Shown piece by piece: positions 36,181-40,048 of a stretch of DNA of 40,048 nt; the stretch's first letter is position 1; every line of letters starts with the position of its first letter. A program made the translations under genes and the position numbers. This stretch comes from Candidatus Manganitrophaceae bacterium (GTDB lineage: Bacteria > Nitrospirota > Nitrospiria > SBBL01 > JAADHI01), in the NCBI GenBank assembly GCA_012960925.1, contig DUAG01000014.1, positions 1 to 40,048 of the forward strand. Direction: 5' to 3'. Under the pieces are notes generated by a model. That model saw only the letters and a program-made list of their open reading frames with translations. It made no database searches and was not told where the DNA came from.

Positions 36181-36341
36181 TGATTTGTTCACCCCTCTCT
36201 TATTCCATGCCAGACTTACTCCGGCACTCAAATTCTGCGGTATTGATCCCGCTCTAGTGCCTGCATTCCGGATCAACATATACTGGAACAAGACCGGATT
36301 AAACCGAATTGTTGCAATGTTTATAATCTTAAGGAGCGCGT

Positions 36342-37523
36342 GTGAAAAATATTAGCGTACAACAAGCCGATAGAATAAAGAAACTTCCGCCCTATCTCTT
36401 TGCAGCCATTGATAAGATGAAGCAGGAGGCGATTCTCGAGGGAAAGGATATCATTAACCTGGGTGTGGGGGATCCCGACATGCCAACCCCGGCACCGATC
36501 ATCGAACGCATCAAAAAAGCGGTTGAAGATCCAAGGCACCATCAATACCCAAGCTACAACGGCATGCCCTCCTTCCGACAGGCGGTTTCCGCGTGGTATC
36601 GACGCCGCTTCGATGCCACACTGGATCCGGAAACCGAGGTTCTTTCGTTGATCGGATCCAAGGAGGGGGTCGGGCATCTTCCTCTGGCCCTGATCAATCC
36701 GGGTGATACCGTCTTGATGACCAGTCCGGGATACCCGGTATATCAATCCGGGACCTTGTTTGCAGGAGGTAAATCGGTCACCGTCCCCCTCAAGAAAGAA
36801 AATGGATTTCTCCCGGACCTGGACGCCATCCCTCCCGACGTGGCGAAGGCCGCAAAGTTGTTCTTTGTGAACTATCCCAATAATCCCACCGCGGCAACGG
36901 CCGATAAGGCCTTTTTTGAATCTTTGATTGACTTTGCAGACCGCAATCAGGTGATTATCTGTCACGATGCCGCTTACACAGAAATCTACTACGACGGTTT
37001 ACGGCCTATAGGATTCATGGAGGTGGATGGTGCAAAAGAGGTTGGGATAGAACTGCATTCCCTTTCCAAGACCTATAATATGACGGGTTGGCGGGTCGGG
37101 TTTGCTGTCGGGAACAGAGATGTCCTCGCCGCGCTGGGGAAGATTAAGAGCAATCTCGACTCCGGTATTTTCCAAGCAGTGCAAGAGGCCGGGATCGCGG
37201 CCCTTGATCTGGACGATTCTCTGCTTGATGTAATTCGGAAAATCTATCAGGAGCGCCGGGACACCCTCGTTCCCGGCCTTCAGAAACTTGGCTTTCAAGT
37301 GGATCTACCTGCTGCCGCGTTCTATGCCTGGATTCCGACGCCCAAGGGCGTGTCCTCGTCAGAGATGACAGCGACACTCTTAAAAAAGACGGCCATTGTC
37401 ACCACACCGGGAAATGGCTTTGGTGATGCAGGGGAAGGCTACATCCGGATGACATTGACCGTCGGGGTAGAGCGCTTGGAAGAAGCGCTCTACCGAATGG
37501 AAAAGGCCGACATTTGTGGGTAA
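36342..37523 (+). CDS. dapL: LL-diaminopimelate aminotransferase
   Basis: A 393-residue class I/II PLP aminotransferase that makes LL-diaminopimelate directly from tetrahydrodipicolinate, skipping the succinylase or acetylase steps. NLGVGDPDMPTP near 38, the YPSYNG segment, NYPNNPTAATA near 183, and the Schiff-base K243 in SLSKTYNMTGWRVGF mark the family. Context settles DapL over a generic aspartate aminotransferase: it follows dapA-dapB and no dapC/D/E is present. The start is GTG with AAGGAG at 36331-36336. The stop overlaps the folK start by eight bases. Confidence 0.92.
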   Translation: MKNISVQQADRIKKLPPYLFAAIDKMKQEAILEGKDIINLGVGDPDMPTPAPIIERIKKAVEDPRHHQYPSYNGMPSFRQAVSAWYRRRFDATLDPETEVLSLIGSKEGVGHLPLALINPGDTVLMTSPGYPVYQSGTLFAGGKSVTVPLKKENGFLPDLDAIPPDVAKAAKLFFVNYPNNPTAATADKAFFESLIDFADRNQVIICHDAAYTEIYYDGLRPIGFMEVDGAKEVGIELHSLSKTYNMTGWRVGFAVGNRDVLAALGKIKSNLDSGIFQAVQEAGIAALDLDDSLLDVIRKIYQERRDTLVPGLQKLGFQVDLPAAAFYAWIPTPKGVSSSEMTATLLKKTAIVTTPGNGFGDAGEGYIRMTLTVGVERLEEALYRMEKADICG

Positions 37524-38094
37524 GGAGGAGGAACCTGAGGCCCGCGGACCGAGTCTGGATTCTGGTCATCAACCGCGACACCTTGCCTATATCGGCATCG
37601 GTTCAAACAAGGAAGATGCCGCCGCCTCCTGTCGCAGGGCAGTCCAGAGACTTGCATCGGTAGATCACATTTGGATCACGAAGGTCTCTTCACTCTATGA
37701 AACAGCACCGATGTGTATTCTTGATCAAAACTGGTTTTACAACGCCGTGATCGAGATTGAAACATCGCTCTCTCCCCATCAATTGCTAGACTGTTCTCAG
37801 ACAATAGAAAGTCAAATCGGGAAGAAGATCGTGATTCCTAAAGGACCTCGGGAGATAGATCTCGACATTCTTTTTTATGATCAAGAGGTCATCAATGAAC
37901 CGGACTTGATTATCCCTCATCCCTCTATCCCTCTGCGCCGTTTTGTTCTGGTCCCCATGGTTGAGATCGCCTCTGGAATGCGTCATCCTGTCCGTGGTCA
38001 GAGTGTTGAGTCACTCTTGAAGAAACTCAATAAAGAAAACGATTTCATGGTGATAAAAAAGGAAGACAGCGGATGGGAAAGGGTGAGGCCTTGA
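37516..38094 (+). CDS. folK: 2-amino-4-hydroxy-6-hydroxymethyldihydropteridine pyrophosphokinase
   Basis: A 192-residue HPPK that transfers pyrophosphate to hydroxymethyl-dihydropterin in folate synthesis. YIGIGSNKEDA, LYETAP, NWFYNAVIEIET, PREIDLDILFYD (metal-binding Asp pair) and PHPSIPLRRFVLVPM are diagnostic. About 22 unconserved residues precede the domain. GTG 37516 is the only in-frame start available; a striking AAGGAGGAG at 37522-37530 lies just inside the frame with no suitable start after it. Confidence 0.93.
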   Translation: MGKEEEPEARGPSLDSGHQPRHLAYIGIGSNKEDAAASCRRAVQRLASVDHIWITKVSSLYETAPMCILDQNWFYNAVIEIETSLSPHQLLDCSQTIESQIGKKIVIPKGPREIDLDILFYDQEVINEPDLIIPHPSIPLRRFVLVPMVEIASGMRHPVRGQSVESLLKKLNKENDFMVIKKEDSGWERVRP

Positions 38095-38774
38095 GCGAAA
38101 ATCGCTTGATCGTCATAGAAGGACCTATTGGTGTTGGTAAGACCAGTCTGGCAAAGCTTCTTTCAAAGGAATTGAATGCGGAACTTCTCATGGAAGACGT
38201 GGAAGAAAACCCTTTTCTTCACAAATTCTACCGGGATACTCAAAAATGGGCCTTTCAGACCCAACTGTTCTTCCTCCTCTCCCGCTCCCGTCAACTGGAG
38301 ACGCTTACTCAACAGAGCCTCTTTTCTCAAGTGACCCTCACCGATTATTTTCTTCCGAAAGATCGCATTTTTGCATACATGAATCTGACAGAAGAAGAGC
38401 TTGTTCTCTATGAACAGATCTATAAATTACTGAACATGACAGCACCAAAACCGGACCTGGTTGTGTTTCTTCAGGCAAACACGGAGGCCCTCTTAAAACG
38501 AATTAACCATCGGGGAAGGGAATATGAAAAGGCCCTCCACCCGGATTACCTGGCCGGACTCAATGAGGCCTACAACCATTTTTTCTTCTATTATGAAGAG
38601 AGTCCCTTACTGGTAATACAAACAGATGATATCGATTTTGTGAAGTATCCAGACGATCTGGCCGACTTGGTGAAACGGATCAAGGAGATGAAAAAAGGCA
38701 AAGTCTACTATCATCCCAAACGGATGACGCATGAAGACCATCAAACGCATCAAAACGGTACAAGAAATACTTGA
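38073..38774 (+). CDS. deoxynucleoside kinase (dAK/dGK/dCK family)
   Basis: A 233-residue nucleotide-salvage kinase that phosphorylates a deoxynucleoside. The P-loop GPIGVGKTS is at 17-25, followed by the EDVEENPFL segment (substrate-binding Glu), a DRIFAY segment (the DRS-like motif) and the KRI..RGRE LID region near 146. The bacterial family includes deoxyadenosine/deoxycytidine and deoxyguanosine kinases; the base preference cannot be read. The ATG has GGAAG seven bases upstream, overlaps folK by 22 bases, and the end overlaps panC by 44. The last 15 residues are polar, unlike the rest, and correspond to the overlap. Confidence 0.87.
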   Translation: MGKGEALSENRLIVIEGPIGVGKTSLAKLLSKELNAELLMEDVEENPFLHKFYRDTQKWAFQTQLFFLLSRSRQLETLTQQSLFSQVTLTDYFLPKDRIFAYMNLTEEELVLYEQIYKLLNMTAPKPDLVVFLQANTEALLKRINHRGREYEKALHPDYLAGLNEAYNHFFFYYEESPLLVIQTDDIDFVKYPDDLADLVKRIKEMKKGKVYYHPKRMTHEDHQTHQNGTRNT

Positions 38775-39573
38775 GCGGGCACGTCGCGACCACCGAATCG
38801 CATTTGTTCCGACGATGGGAGCCTTTCATGAGGGACATCTTTCCTTAATGCGAAAGGCAAAGCGGCGTGGGGATTTCGTTATTGTTTCACTCTTTGTTAA
38901 TCCGCTCCAATTTGGCCCCAGCGAGGATTTTCAGATTTACCCCAGGAATCTCCACTCCGACCAAAAGAAAGCAAAGGAATGCGGGGTCGATCTTTTCTGG
39001 ACCCCCTCTCCCAAAGAGATTTTTCCGCCTCCATATCGAACCTTTATCGAAGTGGAGAAGCTCAGTCAAAGGTGGGAAGGGAAATTACGACCGGGCCATT
39101 TTAAGGGGGTAGCAACCATCGTTGTCAAACTTCTGCAGCTTGTATCCCCGAATGATCTCTATCTTGGACAAAAGGATTTCCAACAGATCCGTGTCATTCA
39201 ACAAATGATTCGTGACCTTCATTTCAAAACTACTGTGCGCCTCGTTCCAACAGTTCGGGAAAGAGATGGGCTCGCGATGAGTTCCAGAAATGTCCGTCTT
39301 TCCTCGGCAGACCGTAAGGCAGCGCCAGTCCTTTATCGGGCGCTTCAATCCGCTCAGAAAATGATCCACCAGGGAGAGCGGGATGGAAAGATTATCCTTG
39401 AGAAGGCCAAGTCTCTGATCCGCTCTGAGCCGCGTGCCCGAATCGACTATCTGGCCCTCTGTGACCCTGAAACCCTGGATCCGCTCAAGAGCCTTGAGCG
39501 GCGTGGCGTCTTCCTTGCCGCCGTGAAGTTCGGAAATGTCCGACTGATCGACAACATCCTCATCAAAATCTAG
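38731..39573 (+). CDS. panC: pantothenate synthetase
   Basis: A 280-residue ATP-dependent ligase that joins pantoate and beta-alanine. The HIGH-like motif is FHEGH with H33 and H36 after VPTMGA. LFVNPLQFGPSEDF, RPGHFKGVATIV, GQKDFQQ and the KMSKS-like MSSRN follow. It overlaps the kinase gene by 44 bases, so translation is probably coupled; no independent ribosome site is obvious. No other pan gene is in view. It ends the operon that began at argF. Confidence 0.95.
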   Translation: MKTIKRIKTVQEILERARRDHRIAFVPTMGAFHEGHLSLMRKAKRRGDFVIVSLFVNPLQFGPSEDFQIYPRNLHSDQKKAKECGVDLFWTPSPKEIFPPPYRTFIEVEKLSQRWEGKLRPGHFKGVATIVVKLLQLVSPNDLYLGQKDFQQIRVIQQMIRDLHFKTTVRLVPTVRERDGLAMSSRNVRLSSADRKAAPVLYRALQSAQKMIHQGERDGKIILEKAKSLIRSEPRARIDYLALCDPETLDPLKSLERRGVFLAAVKFGNVRLIDNILIKI

Positions 39574-39757
39574 CAAATCCAAAGAAATAAAAACCTCTCC
39601 TCTTATCTGATCCTTCCTGCTTAATGAGACTAGCGTGTGATCCCCGCATTATCTTTATAAAACGGGTAAGAGTTATTCGTAAAATACCCATAAAGAGTTC
39701 AAACATCCTGCATAATTTGGGAAACCTGTGATAATTTGAATCCAGGAGGGTGAGCTT

Positions 39758-39982
39758 ATGACGTATTCCAGCATGCGGTGTAAGAAATGCGGTCTTACTC
39801 AAATGTCAGCATCGGCCTGCAAGTCCTGCGATGCTCCTATACCCATTCGGCCTTCCGCCTTCGCCCTGTCTTCTGACAAACAGACGAGTCAACCCGCTCC
39901 AAAAATGGACATACCTAACAATACGGTGTTACCTCCAGCTTCCCCGTCTCAACAGTCTGAGACGCTTCGCGAGGGTCGGTAA
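39758..39982 (+). CDS. small zinc-ribbon-like protein
   Basis: A 74-residue protein. Residues 8-25 hold two Cys pairs (C-K-K-C and C-K-S-C) spaced as in a rubredoxin-like or zinc-ribbon knuckle. The rest is Pro/Ser/Gln-rich and probably disordered. AGGAGGG lies eight bases before the ATG, so translation is well supported. Function unknown. It stands 184 bp after panC. Confidence 0.65.
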   Translation: MTYSSMRCKKCGLTQMSASACKSCDAPIPIRPSAFALSSDKQTSQPAPKMDIPNNTVLPPASPSQQSETLREGR

Positions 39983-40043
39983 TCCTCCCTAAATATAAAG
40001 GTGCTCAGAAGTAGAATTTTCCAATATAGTAATTTAGGAGGAG
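39983..40043 (+). promoter_or_regulatory. ribosome-binding site of the next gene within a possible hairpin
   Basis: AGGAGGAG (40036-40043) lies at the window edge, so a plus-strand gene probably starts just outside. TCCTCCCTAAAT (39983-39994) can pair with ATTTAGGAGGA (40032-40042): 11 bp with one bulged C. The pairing would hide the ribosome site. Confidence 0.45.
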
Positions 40044-40048
40044 AATCT

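Noticed and set aside
36322..36327. TATAAT upstream of dapL as a -10 box
   Set aside because: A start about seven bases downstream would fall inside the AAGGAG ribosome site, and no good -35 exists.
39664..39689. GGGTA/TACCC hairpin after panC as a terminator
   Set aside because: The stem is only five base pairs with a long loop and no T-run.

Overview
The window reads as chromosomal DNA of a diderm (Gram-negative) bacterium. Evidence for an outer membrane includes MlaA, MlaC, TraT-like and LptM-like proteins, a PEP-CTERM exported protein and several lipoproteins. The gene set (DapL-type lysine pathway, PEP-CTERM protein, PIN/TRAM protein, long arginine-lysine operon, moderate G+C) would fit Nitrospirota or a related lineage. 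That placement is inference from gene content, not a phylogenetic result. I see no rRNA, tRNA, CRISPR array, insertion sequence, prophage or plasmid module.

Layout. 0.1-3.3 kb: a PEP-CTERM protein and, convergent to it, a large TPR lipoprotein. 3.5-7.0 kb: an FAD monooxygenase, a YrfG-type HAD nucleotidase and BioA. 7.1-13.0 kb: a 142-bp hairpin repeat, a good sigma70 promoter, a DegP/HtrA protease, then a tightly overlapping run PIN/TRAM-ispD-ispF-cysE-mutY. 13.1-18.2 kb: an RCC1-repeat lipoprotein gene broken by one TGA, a small unknown protein, a PAS-PAS-GGDEF-EAL protein and a chromosomal TraT homologue. 18.3-22.3 kb (minus strand): mlaA-mlaC-MMPL/RND, a putative outer-membrane lipid transport operon without an MCE/ABC importer. 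22.6-25.0 kb: transketolase and PpiC facing each other across a shared terminator. 25.1-26.7 kb: an HDOD-GAF regulator gene split by a one-base frameshift. 26.75-27.3 kb: a non-coding region with a consensus NrdR box and three DnaA-box-like sites but no ribonucleotide reductase gene. 27.3-27.7 kb: a small lipoprotein with an Arg-Gly tail.

From 28.0 to 39.6 kb every gene is on the plus strand: argF-argG-argH-(LptM-like lipoprotein)-lysA-(unknown membrane protein)-dapF-dapA-dapB-dapL-folK-(deoxynucleoside kinase)-panC. The argF/G/H products convert ornithine to arginine. DapA, DapB, DapL, DapF and LysA together make the complete route from aspartate semialdehyde to meso-diaminopimelate and lysine through the one-step DapL branch. 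A small zinc-ribbon-like protein and the Shine-Dalgarno sequence of a gene lying beyond the window close the region.

The most notable points are the nonsense codon directly after the lipobox of the RCC1 gene, the frameshifted HDOD-GAF gene, the orphan NrdR/DnaA-box region, the MlaA-MlaC-MMPL operon, two palindromic repeat elements, and a 50-codon LptM-like gene hidden in the argH-lysA gap.
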